Positions 9,123-18,400 of a stretch of 64,000 nucleotides of DNA are shown here, in pieces (position 1 is the stretch's first letter; each line of letters starts with the position of its first letter). This DNA comes from Ferrovibrio sp. GTDB taxonomy: Bacteria; Pseudomonadota; Alphaproteobacteria; Ferrovibrionales; Ferrovibrionaceae. The position numbers and the translations under genes were made by a program. The stretch lies in NCBI RefSeq assembly GCF_025869515.1, contig NZ_JAOZVR010000118.1, positions 1 to 64,000 on the forward strand. Direction: 5' to 3'. Below the pieces are notes generated by a model, which was given only the letters and a program-made list of their open reading frames with translations, was not told the origin of the DNA and searched no databases.

Positions 9123-9248
9123 TCAGCCCTGGCGCAGACTGTCCTTGCGCCGGCGCCGTGGCCGCGGACGACCAAGCGGGTTTCCTGCCAGCGTGACGGG
9201 CTTGTGTTGCTTGTAGTTCATCAGCAGGGCAACGAGTTTGCGTAGCAT
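9123..9248 (-). CDS. Small basic protein, 41 residues
   Basis: A short gene starting at ATG 9248, preceded by an excellent ribosome-binding site (CCAGGAGGCGTC). The product begins MLRKLVALLMNYK and ends in a very basic tail with GRPRPRRRRKDSLRQG. It lies between the NDH-2-like flavoprotein gene and the Tat hydrolase gene on the same strand. It is too short for family assignment. The arginine-rich tail could bind nucleic acid or membrane. Translation is supported mainly by the ribosome-binding site. Confidence 0.5.
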   Translation of the reverse strand: MLRKLVALLMNYKQHKPVTLAGNPLGRPRPRRRRKDSLRQG

Positions 9249-9284
9249 GACGCCTCCTGGGCGGAAGAATTCCAACCTGGCCAC

Positions 9285-10499
9285 TCAGCCAACATCGGTG
9301 ACGCGTGACGGCTCTGCTGAGGCCAGCGCCGCCGTGCGTTCGGCCTTGGGCGGGTAGATCCAGACCGTGTTGATCTCGCGCTTGGTCGCCTTGGCGACCT
9401 CGCCGATCATCTCGACCTTGCGGTCCCAGCCGCGCGTGAAGAGGGCGCCGGCACTGCCCAGATCCAGGCAGGTGACATAACCCTTCTGGTGATACGGGGT
9501 GGCGGAAACGCCGAGTAGTTCTGCGGCGGCATTGTTGCCGGCGAAAGCGCCCATCCGCGTGGCGTGCTGGCAGGACATCAGCGCGAAGTTGCCGTCGTCG
9601 TCGCAGACCGCTTTGGCGGAATCGCCGGTGGCGAACACGCCTGCCAGGCCGGGGACGCGAAGCTCGCGGTCCACGATCAGGCGACCGAAATTGTCGCGTT
9701 CGGCGGCAAACTTCTGGGTCAGCGGATTGGCACGGATGCCGGCCGCCCAGATCACGGTGGCGGCGGCGATCTCGCTGCCATCGGACAGCTTCACGCCAGT
9801 TCTGGTCAGCTCGGCGACGCCAAGCTTCATGTGCATTTCAATACCCAGATCCTTCAGCGCCTTTTCGATGATGGGTCGGGGACCGGCGCCCATGTCCGGC
9901 GCGATGGCGTCGGAACGGTCGACGATGAGGACGCGCATTTTCGCCTTCGGTCCGAAGATTTCCTTCAGACGCGTCGGCAGCTCGGTGGCGGCCTCAATGC
10001 CGGTGAAACCGCCGCCGGCGACCACCACGGTGCTGCGGGCCTCTGACTCCGGCTGCTTCGCCAGCTTGTGAAGATGCTTGTCCAGCGCGACGGCGTCTTC
10101 GAGGCTGTCGACGCTGAAGCCGAATTCGGCCAGACCCGGCACCGGCGGACGGAACAGCTGGCTGCCCGTCGCCAGCACCACCCGGTCGTAGTGGATGGTG
10201 AAGCGGTCTTCCGGATGGCCGGCCGCCTCGACAATATGCCTGTCGGTATCCACGTCCGTCACATAGCCCTGGATATAGGCGACATCGACGGCCTTGAGCA
10301 CATCGAGCAGCGGGGCAGACATGGCCTCAGGCTTCGCCTCATACAGGCGCGGCCGGATCACCAGCGCGGGCCGCGGTGCGATCAGCGCGATCTCCAGCTG
10401 GTCGGGCGTCACGCCCTTCAGGTCACGCAGGCGGGCGGCCGACAGTGCCGCATACATGCCGGCAAAGCCAGCTCCGATGATCAGAAGTCGCTTTTGCAT
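9285..10499 (-). CDS. NAD(P)/FAD-dependent oxidoreductase, NDH-2-like
   Basis: A 404-residue pyridine nucleotide-disulfide oxidoreductase family protein. The FAD-binding GAGFAG is at residues 8-13, a second Rossmann motif is at VVVAGGGFTGIEAATELPTR, and a late FAD contact is at VPGLAGVFATGDSA. There is no CxxxxC redox pair, which fits a single-subunit NADH:quinone-type dehydrogenase better than a disulfide reductase. It would transfer electrons from NAD(P)H to a quinone at the inner face of the membrane. Start ATG 10499. Confidence 0.83.
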   Translation of the reverse strand: MQKRLLIIGAGFAGMYAALSAARLRDLKGVTPDQLEIALIAPRPALVIRPRLYEAKPEAMSAPLLDVLKAVDVAYIQGYVTDVDTDRHIVEAAGHPEDRFTIHYDRVVLATGSQLFRPPVPGLAEFGFSVDSLEDAVALDKHLHKLAKQPESEARSTVVVAGGGFTGIEAATELPTRLKEIFGPKAKMRVLIVDRSDAIAPDMGAGPRPIIEKALKDLGIEMHMKLGVAELTRTGVKLSDGSEIAAATVIWAAGIRANPLTQKFAAERDNFGRLIVDRELRVPGLAGVFATGDSAKAVCDDDGNFALMSCQHATRMGAFAGNNAAAELLGVSATPYHQKGYVTCLDLGSAGALFTRGWDRKVEMIGEVAKATKREINTVWIYPPKAERTAALASAEPSRVTDVG

Positions 10500-10705
10500 T
10501 CCAAATCTCCGCTCATGTGTGGTCGGGGCGCTTCGCTCCGATGATCGCCCCGGACATGCACGGCCTCTGAGGCCGGCTCGGTGGAGCCAGGCGAGAGTGC
10601 CCTGCAGCGGCTTTGTCGTGTATTATGCGCGAAGGTCACGGACTGCCGCTGATCGTTAGGTCAGGCTATGCTTTGGCATAAGTCCGTGCGGCGCGATCAG
10701 ATCCT

Positions 10706-10719
10706 GTCACCGAGGTGAC
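10706..10719. promoter_or_regulatory. Perfect inverted repeat GTCACC-GA-GGTGAC
   Basis: A 14-base palindrome in the 304-base gap 10500-10803, upstream of the NDH-2-like gene and downstream of the response-regulator gene. No T-run follows on either strand, so it reads as an operator and not as a terminator. Nothing else was recognised in this gap. Confidence 0.35.
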
Positions 10720-10803
10720 TGCCTGCCGGTGCAACGCACAGCGGCGGATCGCATCGCTCTGGAGCCGCAGCCACCTGCCGGTCTTATCCGGCTTTCGGCT
10801 GAG

Positions 10804-11481
10804 TTAGTTCACTCCGCGATCGCGAGTGGTCTGCGGGATCGCTTCCCAGGCCCGAACCGCATCGCCGATGGATGTCACCCGCATCTTTCTCATTGTGTTG
10901 GCGCGGTGCAGTTTAACGGTGATCTCGCTGATCCCGAGGTCATAGGCGATCTGCTTGCTGACCTGCCCGTTCGCCACACCACGGAAGACCTGGCGTTCGC
11001 GTGGCGTCAGGCTATTGAACCGGTCGACGTGGATTTTTGTCACCTGCGCCGCGCTGCGATTTTCCACATCGCGCGCAATGCCGATCATCACGGCATCGAG
11101 CAGCGTCTGGTCGCGAACCGGTTTGGTCAGGAAATCGATGGCGCCGGCCTTCATGGCCTGCACTGACATCGAGATGTCGCCATGTCCCGTCAGAAAGACC
11201 ACAGGCTTATCGATGCCGGTAGAGGCCAACTGGCAGTGGAAATCCAGACCACTGATCCCCGGAAGGCGAACATCCAGCACGATACAGCCAGGACGTTCGC
11301 ACAGAGGCATCTTTGCCAGTTCTTGCGCTGAACTGAAGCACGCCGCCTCCAGCCCGACCGATTCCATCAGCTCCTTCAGTGCCATACGAACATCGTCGTC
11401 GTCATCGACAATAATGACGAGCGGCCGCTCGAGCATTCCCGCAGTCTTTTGCGAGGTTGTCAGAATCTGATTCATAACCAT
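10804..11481 (-). CDS. FixJ/LuxR-type response regulator
   Basis: A 225-residue two-domain regulator. The receiver domain spans about residues 18-135, with the acidic pocket IIVDDDDDVR, the phosphoacceptor in CIVLDVRLPG, and the lysine in FLTKPVRD. The C-terminal LuxR helix-turn-helix has LTPRERQVFRGVANGQVSKQIAYDLGIS and TVKLHRANTMRKM. It closely resembles the regulator at 18390-19082, so the two are probably paralogues. No kinase lies beside it. It may be phosphorylated by the MASE1 kinase 3.5 kb away. Confidence 0.88.
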   Translation of the reverse strand: MVMNQILTTSQKTAGMLERPLVIIVDDDDDVRMALKELMESVGLEAACFSSAQELAKMPLCERPGCIVLDVRLPGISGLDFHCQLASTGIDKPVVFLTGHGDISMSVQAMKAGAIDFLTKPVRDQTLLDAVMIGIARDVENRSAAQVTKIHVDRFNSLTPRERQVFRGVANGQVSKQIAYDLGISEITVKLHRANTMRKMRVTSIGDAVRAWEAIPQTTRDRGVN

Positions 11482-11781
11482 CCCCGATCGTCAGCCACGC
11501 CGCCCCGGCAGCTCAATTTTTGGGTGGGGCCGTAGCCCCGCTGGCGGTGATTTCACAGTATCGGAGCTCTGCTGTCGCCGAAATCTTGTTTCACTTCGTG
11601 GCTTTATGAGCGGTTTAGATATCGAACGATCATTTTATACAATTCTTGCCAGGCTGGCCGGGGTATGGCGAACCATAGGTTGTCGCGGCGACTCGGAGCG
11701 TAATAGTTTCGCTGCATACAGGCAAATGGCGGGACTACACCGCTGATTCTGGAATTCCGGCCGGAAAGGAGCGCGGCCCTT
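11482..11781. other. Divergent intergenic region between response regulator and AraC genes
   Basis: This 300-base stretch separates the minus-strand response-regulator gene from the plus-strand AraC-family gene and must hold both promoters. An AGGAG-like site (GAAAGGAGCGC) lies near 11765, upstream of the AraC start. I saw no convincing gene or strong palindrome. Confidence 0.5.
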
Positions 11782-12690
11782 ATGATGCAGCCCGGCGTAT
11801 ATGGGGAAGCTTTGGGGAAAGTGCTCCGTTCGGACATTGCACCTGTCCTGGTGAATCGCTCGCTGCGCAAGTCCGAGATCGCGATCACCGAGGTCCGTTC
11901 GGATATGCCCGAGACCGGCTTGTCCGGCTCCATGCCCGCCGATGATGCCTACATGATCAGCCTGAAGCTGAAAGACTATCCCGACTGCGAGGGATGGGCC
12001 GAACGGAAGGTAAAGAAATTCGATGTCTTCGCCGGCGCAACGTATATCTACGATCTGAAGACTGACCCGCGCTACGTCATCAACAAGGCCTATCATTCGA
12101 TCTTCTTCTATGTGCCGCTCAGCGCACTGAATGCCGTGGCCGAGCAATCGAACGCCATGCGGATACATCACCTATACTGCCCGCTCGGCGAGGCCTTCGA
12201 CGACCCGGTGATACGGCATCTCGGCATGTCGCTGCTGGACGCGGTTCGCCGGCCGGATCAGGCCAACCAGCTGTTCGTCGACCATGTGACCATGGCGATT
12301 GCCCTGCATGCGGCAACCGCTTACGGCGGGCTGCAACCCATCGGAAATCTCGCCAAGGGTGGCCTGACCCAACGCCAGCTCAAGCGGGTTTGCGACTACA
12401 TCGACGCAAATCTGGACGGCGCCACAACCCTGCAAACACTGGCTACGGAATGCGGCCTGTCGTCCAGCCATTTCGCGCGCGCTTTCCGTCACTCGACCGG
12501 AATGTCGCCGCATCAGTGGCTGTTGCGGCGGCGCGTCGAAACGGCGAAAGCCCTGATGCAGGTACACACCCTGACGCTTGCCGAGGTGGCGGTAACCTCC
12601 GGCTTTACCGATGCGAGCCATCTCAGCCGGGTCTTTAAGGCTGTCACAGGTGTAAACCCGGGCGCATGGCGCCGCACTCTGCCGATCTAG
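11782..12690 (+). CDS. AraC family transcriptional regulator
   Basis: A 302-residue regulator. The C-terminal 100 residues carry the double helix-turn-helix of the AraC/XylS family (LKRVCDYIDANLDGATTLQTLATECGLSSSHFARAFRHSTG, then TLAEVAVTSGFTDASHLSRVFK and TGVNPGAWRR). The N-terminal part (about residues 20-190) is an unassigned ligand domain. It is followed closely on the same strand by an SDR gene and a Tat hydrolase gene, which it may activate. ATG 11785 is an equally good start. Confidence 0.87.
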   Translation: MMQPGVYGEALGKVLRSDIAPVLVNRSLRKSEIAITEVRSDMPETGLSGSMPADDAYMISLKLKDYPDCEGWAERKVKKFDVFAGATYIYDLKTDPRYVINKAYHSIFFYVPLSALNAVAEQSNAMRIHHLYCPLGEAFDDPVIRHLGMSLLDAVRRPDQANQLFVDHVTMAIALHAATAYGGLQPIGNLAKGGLTQRQLKRVCDYIDANLDGATTLQTLATECGLSSSHFARAFRHSTGMSPHQWLLRRRVETAKALMQVHTLTLAEVAVTSGFTDASHLSRVFKAVTGVNPGAWRRTLPI

Positions 12691-12859
12691 ACACGACTGA
12701 AACTCTCCGTCCGCGGCAGCATGGATAGGGCGCACCATACCTGAGCCCTAGTGCTCCTTACGAAAGGCGACGGCAGGCTAGACCGGCGTGCAATTCCGGA
12801 AACCTGCCTGCACTGACACACTCCGACCGAGCAGTTCATTCAACTGACGGGAAGTGTCG

Positions 12860-13609
12860 ATGCAAACTCTGGCGGGAAAAATTGCGGTCATCACTGGCGG
12901 CAATAGCGGGATCGGCAAGGCCACGGCGCGTCTGTTTGTCCAGCAGGGCGCCAAAGTCGTCATCACCGGCCGCCGACAGAGCGTGCTCGATGCAGCGGTC
13001 ACGGAAATTGGCCCAGGCGTTGTCGGCATCCCCGGCGACTCCTCGGATATCGCGCATCATACACACCTGGCCTATGAGGTTCGCCGCCGCTTCGGCGGAC
13101 TCGACATCTTCGTCGCCAACGCCGGCGTCATCAATCTTGTCCCATCGGACAAGGTCACAGTAGAGGACTATGATCACCAGTTCGGCGTCAATGCACGCGG
13201 GGTGTTCTTCGGCGTTCAGGCAATGCTGCCCATAATGCGCGACGGCGGCAGCATCATCCTGGTCAGCTCCATCGCCGCGCGGAAATCACTCGACAATCAT
13301 GCCGTTTATGCCGGCAGCAAGGCGGCCATCGGTGCCTTCGCCCGCGCCTGGGCCCTGGAGCTGAAAGCCCGGAAGATCCGCGTCAACGTGCTGAGCCCCG
13401 GCCCCGTCGAAACACCGATCCTCGACAAGCTTGGCGTGACTGAAAAGGAACGGCCTGACTTCGTGAAGGCGATGGGCAGCATGATCCCGCTGGGCCGCAT
13501 GGGCCTGCCGGAAGATCTGGCCAGCGCCGCGCTGTTCCTCGCCTGCGATGCAGGCAGCTTCATTACCGGAATCGAGCTTACCGTAGACGGTGGCATGTCG
13601 CTGACCTGA
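12860..13609 (+). CDS. SDR family oxidoreductase
   Basis: A 249-residue classical short-chain dehydrogenase/reductase. The cofactor-binding TGGNSGIG is near the N-terminus, NAG is at VANAGVI, the catalytic serine is in ILVSSIA, and YxxxK is YAGSKAA. The C-terminal segment FITGIELTVDGGMS is typical. An arginine after the cofactor glycines (TGRRQS) points to NADP(H). I preferred ATG 12860, after a GGGAAG site, over the GTG two codons upstream. The substrate cannot be predicted. Confidence 0.88.
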   Translation: MQTLAGKIAVITGGNSGIGKATARLFVQQGAKVVITGRRQSVLDAAVTEIGPGVVGIPGDSSDIAHHTHLAYEVRRRFGGLDIFVANAGVINLVPSDKVTVEDYDHQFGVNARGVFFGVQAMLPIMRDGGSIILVSSIAARKSLDNHAVYAGSKAAIGAFARAWALELKARKIRVNVLSPGPVETPILDKLGVTEKERPDFVKAMGSMIPLGRMGLPEDLASAALFLACDAGSFITGIELTVDGGMSLT

Positions 13610-13668
13610 CGTCAGACCATCAAGCACACCCACTCCTCACCCGGCCCAAAAGAAAGAAGGAACCTGCA

Positions 13669-14649
13669 ATGACTCAATCCATCAATACCGACGCTCCGCA
13701 GCGACGCAGCCTGCTCAAAGCTGGTCTCGGCCTTGCAGCCACGGCATCGCTTCCCGGCATTGCGCGGGCGCAGGCCACACCGATCACGCTGACGTCCAAT
13801 GCCCAGGAAGGCCCCTTCCTGGATACGATCACCCTGCGCGATGGAACCCGTCTTTTCTTCAAGGATTTGGGTCCGCGTGATGCGCAGCCTATCGTGTTCC
13901 ACCATGGCTGGCCGCTCAGCGGTGACGAGTGGGACAATCAGATGCTGTATTTCTATGCCAAGGGCTATCGCGTCATCGCGCATGACCGTCGTGGCCATGG
14001 CCGGTCGAGCCAGACCGATAACGGCAACGACATGGACACCTATGCCGCCGACCTGATCGAGCTGGCCAAGGTGCTGGACCTGAAGAACGCGATCCACGTC
14101 GGCCATTCCACCGGCGGCGGCGAGGCGGCGCATTACGTCGCCCGCGCCGAACCCGGCCGTGTCGCCAAGCTGGCGCTGATTGCCGCTGTGACTCCGGTAA
14201 TGGTGAAGTCAGCCACCAATCCCGAGGGCCTGCCGCTGGAGGTGTTCGACGGCTTCCGCGCAGCCCACCTCAAGAACCGGGCACAATTCTTCCTCGAACT
14301 CGCCTCTGGCCCATTCTACGGCTTCAACCGCAAGGGCAGCGAGATTTCCATGGGTCTGATCCACAACTGGTTCCGCCAGGGGATGATGGGCGGCACCAAG
14401 GCACAATACGACTGCATCAAGGCCTTTTCCGAGACCGACTTCACTGCGGATCTGAAGAAGATCGACCTTCCGGTGCTGATCATGCACGGCGACGACGACC
14501 AGGTCGTACCGGTGCATGACGCGGCCCAGAAGGCCATCAAGCTGGTCAGGAACGGCAAGCTCAAGCTCTACAAGGGCCTGCCACACGGCATGGCCGCAAC
14601 GCATGCCGACATGATCAACGCAGATCTGCTCGCTTTCTTCACGGCCTGA
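13669..14649 (+). CDS. Tat-exported alpha/beta hydrolase, non-heme chloroperoxidase-like
   Basis: A 326-residue hydrolase with a Tat signal (QRRSLLKAGLG at about residues 11-21, cleavage near ARAQA), so it is exported folded. HHGWPLSGDEWDNQM and AHDRRGHGRSSQ are characteristic of cofactor-free haloperoxidase or perhydrolase-type esterases. The nucleophile elbow is GHSTGG, the acid lies in HGDDDQVVP, and the histidine is in GLPHGM. A good ribosome-binding site (AGAAGGAACC) precedes ATG 13669. It is the third gene after AraC and is followed by a strong terminator. Confidence 0.87.
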   Translation: MTQSINTDAPQRRSLLKAGLGLAATASLPGIARAQATPITLTSNAQEGPFLDTITLRDGTRLFFKDLGPRDAQPIVFHHGWPLSGDEWDNQMLYFYAKGYRVIAHDRRGHGRSSQTDNGNDMDTYAADLIELAKVLDLKNAIHVGHSTGGGEAAHYVARAEPGRVAKLALIAAVTPVMVKSATNPEGLPLEVFDGFRAAHLKNRAQFFLELASGPFYGFNRKGSEISMGLIHNWFRQGMMGGTKAQYDCIKAFSETDFTADLKKIDLPVLIMHGDDDQVVPVHDAAQKAIKLVRNGKLKLYKGLPHGMAATHADMINADLLAFFTA

Positions 14650-14792
14650 GCCCCAACCGGCAGGTCGTCTTCGCAGCGACGCACCTGACTCCTCGCCGGT
14701 GGCCTCGCCCCCTTGGCCACCGGTCTGCCGCCACGCGCAGTCCCCGGCGACGTGGCGTACCCGGTAGCCTCCCCTGGGCTGACCGGACTTGG

Positions 14793-14831
14793 CCGCCACT
14801 CATCCCTACCCGATGAGTGGCGGTCTTTTTT
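14793..14831 (+). terminator. Intrinsic terminator after hydrolase gene
   Basis: A perfect 12-base-pair stem CCGCCACTCATC / GATGAGTGGCGG (14793-14804 and 14812-14823) with a 7-base loop, followed by TCTTTTTT. It ends the AraC-side gene run before the kinase operon begins. Confidence 0.9.
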
Positions 14832-14949
14832 CCTCTGCGCGGCAATGCATGGATTTCCATAGTTGCGGCGCTGATATCGCACAATTAGTGTCAAGCGTTG
14901 GACGACGTGCCTAAGCCCTGGACCGCTCCGGTCCGGAGGGGAACAGCAG

Positions 14950-17370
14950 ATGACCGGCCTCTGGACACAGCGCCCGAAATTCATCCATCTCGGCTTATTT
15001 ATCGTTGCCTATGTGCTGGGCTGCGCCTTTGCCCAGATTCTGGCCTTCATGCCGGGAACCGGCATTTCGATCTGGCTGCCGGGCGGGTTGTTCATCGCTA
15101 CGCTCCTGCTCGCATCCCGCTCGACATGGGCCTGGTGGCTACTGGCCGGGTGCTTCGCCGAGTTATTCGCCAATGCTTTATGGTTCCGCAGTCCGCTGCC
15201 CGCAGCGATCCTGATCTATTTCGGTAATGCACTGGAAGCCGTGATCGGTGCATGGCTCATCCGCCGGGTGCTGGGTGATCCGGTGCGCCTGGATACACTG
15301 CAACAGATGCTGATCTTCGTCGCACTGGGCGCAGGGGTCGCGCCGATCATCGCTGCGACGATCGGCGCCGCGACCGTCGACGGGTTCGACATTCTGTCGC
15401 AAAGCTTTTGGACCGCGTGGCCCCTGTTCTGGATCGGCGACGCCACGGGTGTCCTGATCGTCGCGCCGCTGGCGCTGGCCGTGCTGCAGAACTGGGGTGA
15501 CAGGACCCAGCTATCAGCCGCCCAATGGATGGAGATCTCCATCCTGGGCCTGATCTTCGCCGGGGTTGCCGCGCTGTCCCTGAACCACTACCTGTCCTTT
15601 ACCTACATTGTCGCTCCGCCGCTGCTATGGGCAGCCGTACGCTTCGAGTTTAAAGGTGCTGCCATCGCGCTGATGTTCCTCGGTCTGATCACCGCCGCAT
15701 ACTCTATGTCGAGTGGCGGCGAATTTCCGGGCGTGTCTGAATCCCCGAAAGAAAGGCATATCCTGCTGCAACTCTTCCTCTCCATCACTGCCTTGTCGGC
15801 GATGATCGTGGCGGCGATCTCGCGTCAACACCGCCTGGGACTGCTTACGCTTCGCAAAAGCATGGACACCCTGCGCCACCGGGAATGGGAGCTCACGCAG
15901 CTTGTGGACGTGGTGCCCAGCCATCTATGGCGACTGACGCCAGATGGCGAACCAATCTTCTTCAACAGGCGCATGGCCGACTTCCTTGGTATGAGTGTCG
16001 CCGATATAGACCGGCCGAACGCGACGCGGCTGGATGCACTTATCGAAGCCATCCATCCGGTCGATGCGCCCGGATTCAGGACTGCGCTCAGGTATTCATT
16101 GGCAACTGGCGAGCCATTTGCCCTGCGCTATCGCCTGCGTCGTGCCGATGGCGTCTACCACTGGATGTCCAGCCGTGCCGATCCGCTGCGCGGCGAGGAT
16201 GGCGGTATCGTACAATGGTATGGCCTTTGCCACGACATCGACGATCAGGTGCATGCGGAGGAAGCGCTGCGTGAACGGGAGCGCGGATTGCGGGAACTTC
16301 TCGATGCGCTGCCGATCAATATTCTCAGCTTCGCACCCACGCGTAAAATGACCTATGCCAGCAAACGCTACATCGATAAAGTCGGTGCGCCATTGGTGCA
16401 TATCGATGACTTCGATGCTCTGGCCAGGGACGTCGCTCATCCTGAAGATTTCCCCAGGATGTTTGCCGTAGCATCGCACGGTTTTGCGACTGGGCAGCCG
16501 TTCGTGAACCGTTTTCGACGGCGCGACAAACAGGGCATCTATCGCTGGATCGAGGCACGCACGCAACCGCAGCGAGACGCCTCTGGCGCCATCCTGCAGT
16601 GGCACATTGTCTCAATCGACATTGAAGACGAGATGCATGCCCAGCAGGCATTACGCGCGGCGCAGGATAGCCTTGCGCGCCAAAGTCAGGCGGCGAGCCT
16701 GGCCGAACTTTCCGCCTCCATTGCCCATGAGGTGAACCAGCCGCTGGCCGCGGTGATTGCCAACTCCCATGCCTGCCACCGCTGGCTGACGGCTGATCCG
16801 CCGAATATCGAGCGGGCCAACAAGACGGTCGACCGTATCATCCGTGATGCCAACTCGGCGGCGGATGTCGTGAGCCGCATCCGCGCCCTGTTCAAACAGT
16901 CAGCCGACACCAGGGCCAATGGCGCGATCGAAGACATCGTGGCGGAAGCACACAATCTGATCGCCGAGGAAGCCGCACGCCATCGTGTACTGCTGGATGT
17001 CGAGGTCGACCGTGGCCTTCCGGCCATTTTCATGGATGCCGTACAGATCAAGCAGGTTCTGGTCAATTTGATCCGCAACGGCATGGAAGCCATGACCGGC
17101 CTTGCCGAGGGAAAACGCCTATCGGTGCGCGTCAGTCGCATCGACAGCACTCTCCGGATCGATATCCGGGATCATGGCACGGGGATTGAGACTCCGGACC
17201 GGATATTCGAGCCATTCTTCACCACCAAGGAACACGGTATGGGCATGGGCCTGGCGATCTGCCGGTCCATTGTCGAATCGCATGGCGGCCGGCTTTGGGC
17301 CGAAAAGAACGAACCGAAGGGCGCGGTTCTCGCCTTCACCTTACCGATAGAGTCGAAAGTTTTGTCATGA
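14950..17370 (+). CDS. Membrane histidine kinase with MASE1 and two PAS domains
   Basis: An 806-residue sensor kinase. Residues 1-290 are a MASE1-type integral membrane sensor (YVLGCAFAQILAF, ISIWLPGGLFIATLLLAS, many further helices). Two PAS domains follow (about 315-435 and 440-565; both contain the YRWxxxRAxPxRD-like PAC end, for example YHWMSSRADPLR and YRWIEARTQPQR). The H-box is IAHEVNQPL, the N-box LVNLIRNGMEAM, the G-boxes DHGTGI and GMGMGLAI. The H-box and N-box resemble FixL-type kinases. It is the first gene of a four-gene operon with three receiver proteins. The signal is unknown. Confidence 0.9.
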   Translation: MTGLWTQRPKFIHLGLFIVAYVLGCAFAQILAFMPGTGISIWLPGGLFIATLLLASRSTWAWWLLAGCFAELFANALWFRSPLPAAILIYFGNALEAVIGAWLIRRVLGDPVRLDTLQQMLIFVALGAGVAPIIAATIGAATVDGFDILSQSFWTAWPLFWIGDATGVLIVAPLALAVLQNWGDRTQLSAAQWMEISILGLIFAGVAALSLNHYLSFTYIVAPPLLWAAVRFEFKGAAIALMFLGLITAAYSMSSGGEFPGVSESPKERHILLQLFLSITALSAMIVAAISRQHRLGLLTLRKSMDTLRHREWELTQLVDVVPSHLWRLTPDGEPIFFNRRMADFLGMSVADIDRPNATRLDALIEAIHPVDAPGFRTALRYSLATGEPFALRYRLRRADGVYHWMSSRADPLRGEDGGIVQWYGLCHDIDDQVHAEEALRERERGLRELLDALPINILSFAPTRKMTYASKRYIDKVGAPLVHIDDFDALARDVAHPEDFPRMFAVASHGFATGQPFVNRFRRRDKQGIYRWIEARTQPQRDASGAILQWHIVSIDIEDEMHAQQALRAAQDSLARQSQAASLAELSASIAHEVNQPLAAVIANSHACHRWLTADPPNIERANKTVDRIIRDANSAADVVSRIRALFKQSADTRANGAIEDIVAEAHNLIAEEAARHRVLLDVEVDRGLPAIFMDAVQIKQVLVNLIRNGMEAMTGLAEGKRLSVRVSRIDSTLRIDIRDHGTGIETPDRIFEPFFTTKEHGMGMGLAICRSIVESHGGRLWAEKNEPKGAVLAFTLPIESKVLS

Positions 17371-18014
17371 GTACCGATGACCAGATCATCTTCATTGTTG
17401 ACGACGACGCGCGGATCCGCGAGGCGCTGACAGACCTTCTCGCGTCGCACGGGCTGCGCACAGTCGCCTTCGGATCGGCTCGTGACTATATCGCGGCGGA
17501 CAAGCCCGATGTCCCTGCTTGCCTGGTCCTCGATGTCGAACTGCCGGATATCAACGGCCTGGACCTGCAGGGACAGATCGCCGCGAGCCATCATCCGCCG
17601 ATTGTGTTCATCACCGGGCATGGCGACATTCCCTCCTCCGTGCGCGCGATCAAGCGCGGCGCCGTCGACTTCCTGACCAAGCCGTTCAGCGATACAGACC
17701 TGATGATCGCGATTGGTGCCGCAATCGCCCAGGACCGGGAGAACAGGGCTGCACGGGCAGAACTGGAAAGCCTGCAAACTCGCTACCTCGCCCTGACGCC
17801 ACGCGAACGCGAAGTCCTGCCGCTCGTGGTGAGCGGCCTCCTCAACAAGCAGGCTGCCGCCGAACTGGGGATCAGCGAAGTGATGCTGCAGGTCCACAGA
17901 AGGAATGTGACACAGAAAATGGGTGCCGATTCCTTCGCGGACCTCGTGCGGGTCGCCGAGCGACTGGGAATACAGGTCACCCACTCCCGTCGGGCGGGAG
18001 GACCGAGAAAATGA
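17367..18014 (+). CDS. LuxR-type response regulator, FixJ-like
   Basis: A 215-residue regulator whose ATG overlaps the kinase stop (ATGA). The receiver has IFIVDDDARIREAL, the phosphoacceptor in LVLDVELPD, and the lysine in FLTKPFSD. The LuxR helix-turn-helix has LTPREREVLPLVVSGLLNKQAAAELGIS. Recognition-helix residues differ from the other two LuxR-type regulators nearby (VMLQVHRRNVTQKM against TVKLHR.N.MRKM), so its targets probably differ. It is the likely direct partner of the MASE1 kinase. Confidence 0.88.
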   Translation: MSTDDQIIFIVDDDARIREALTDLLASHGLRTVAFGSARDYIAADKPDVPACLVLDVELPDINGLDLQGQIAASHHPPIVFITGHGDIPSSVRAIKRGAVDFLTKPFSDTDLMIAIGAAIAQDRENRAARAELESLQTRYLALTPREREVLPLVVSGLLNKQAAAELGISEVMLQVHRRNVTQKMGADSFADLVRVAERLGIQVTHSRRAGGPRK

Positions 18015-18400
18015 GCAATGTGAAGTCAGTTGTCGCAGTGGTGGATGACGATCCGAGAGTCCTCGAATCCCTGGAGGAGCTGCTGGAATCAGCCGGCTAT
18101 ATCGCGCGCAGCTTCTCGTCGGCAGGAGCGCTGCTGGCCAGTGACACATCGAGTATCGATCTGCTCATTACCGACATTGGTATGGCGGGAATGAATGGCT
18201 TTGAACTCCGCGATCAGGTGAAGAAGGCGCGCCCCAAGCTGCCGGTATTCCTGATTACCGGTCGCCACGAAATTGTGGACCAGGAGCGCGCACAGGACAT
18301 CGGCGGGCTGTTCCGGAAGCCGTTCGATGGCCAGGTTCTACTCGCGGCTATCGGGGATGCCTTGCAACACAAGCGAATGGGGAGTGATCATGGGAGTTGA
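18011..18400 (+). CDS. Single-domain response regulator
   Basis: A 129-residue lone receiver, starting with an ATGA overlap with the preceding regulator. It has VAVVDDDPRVLESL, the phosphoacceptor in LLITDIGMAG, threonine in FLITGRHE, and lysine in LFRKPFDG. No output domain follows. It could act as a phosphate sink or relay between the kinase and the two DNA-binding regulators that flank it, or bind a protein target. Confidence 0.85.
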   Translation: MSNVKSVVAVVDDDPRVLESLEELLESAGYIARSFSSAGALLASDTSSIDLLITDIGMAGMNGFELRDQVKKARPKLPVFLITGRHEIVDQERAQDIGGLFRKPFDGQVLLAAIGDALQHKRMGSDHGS

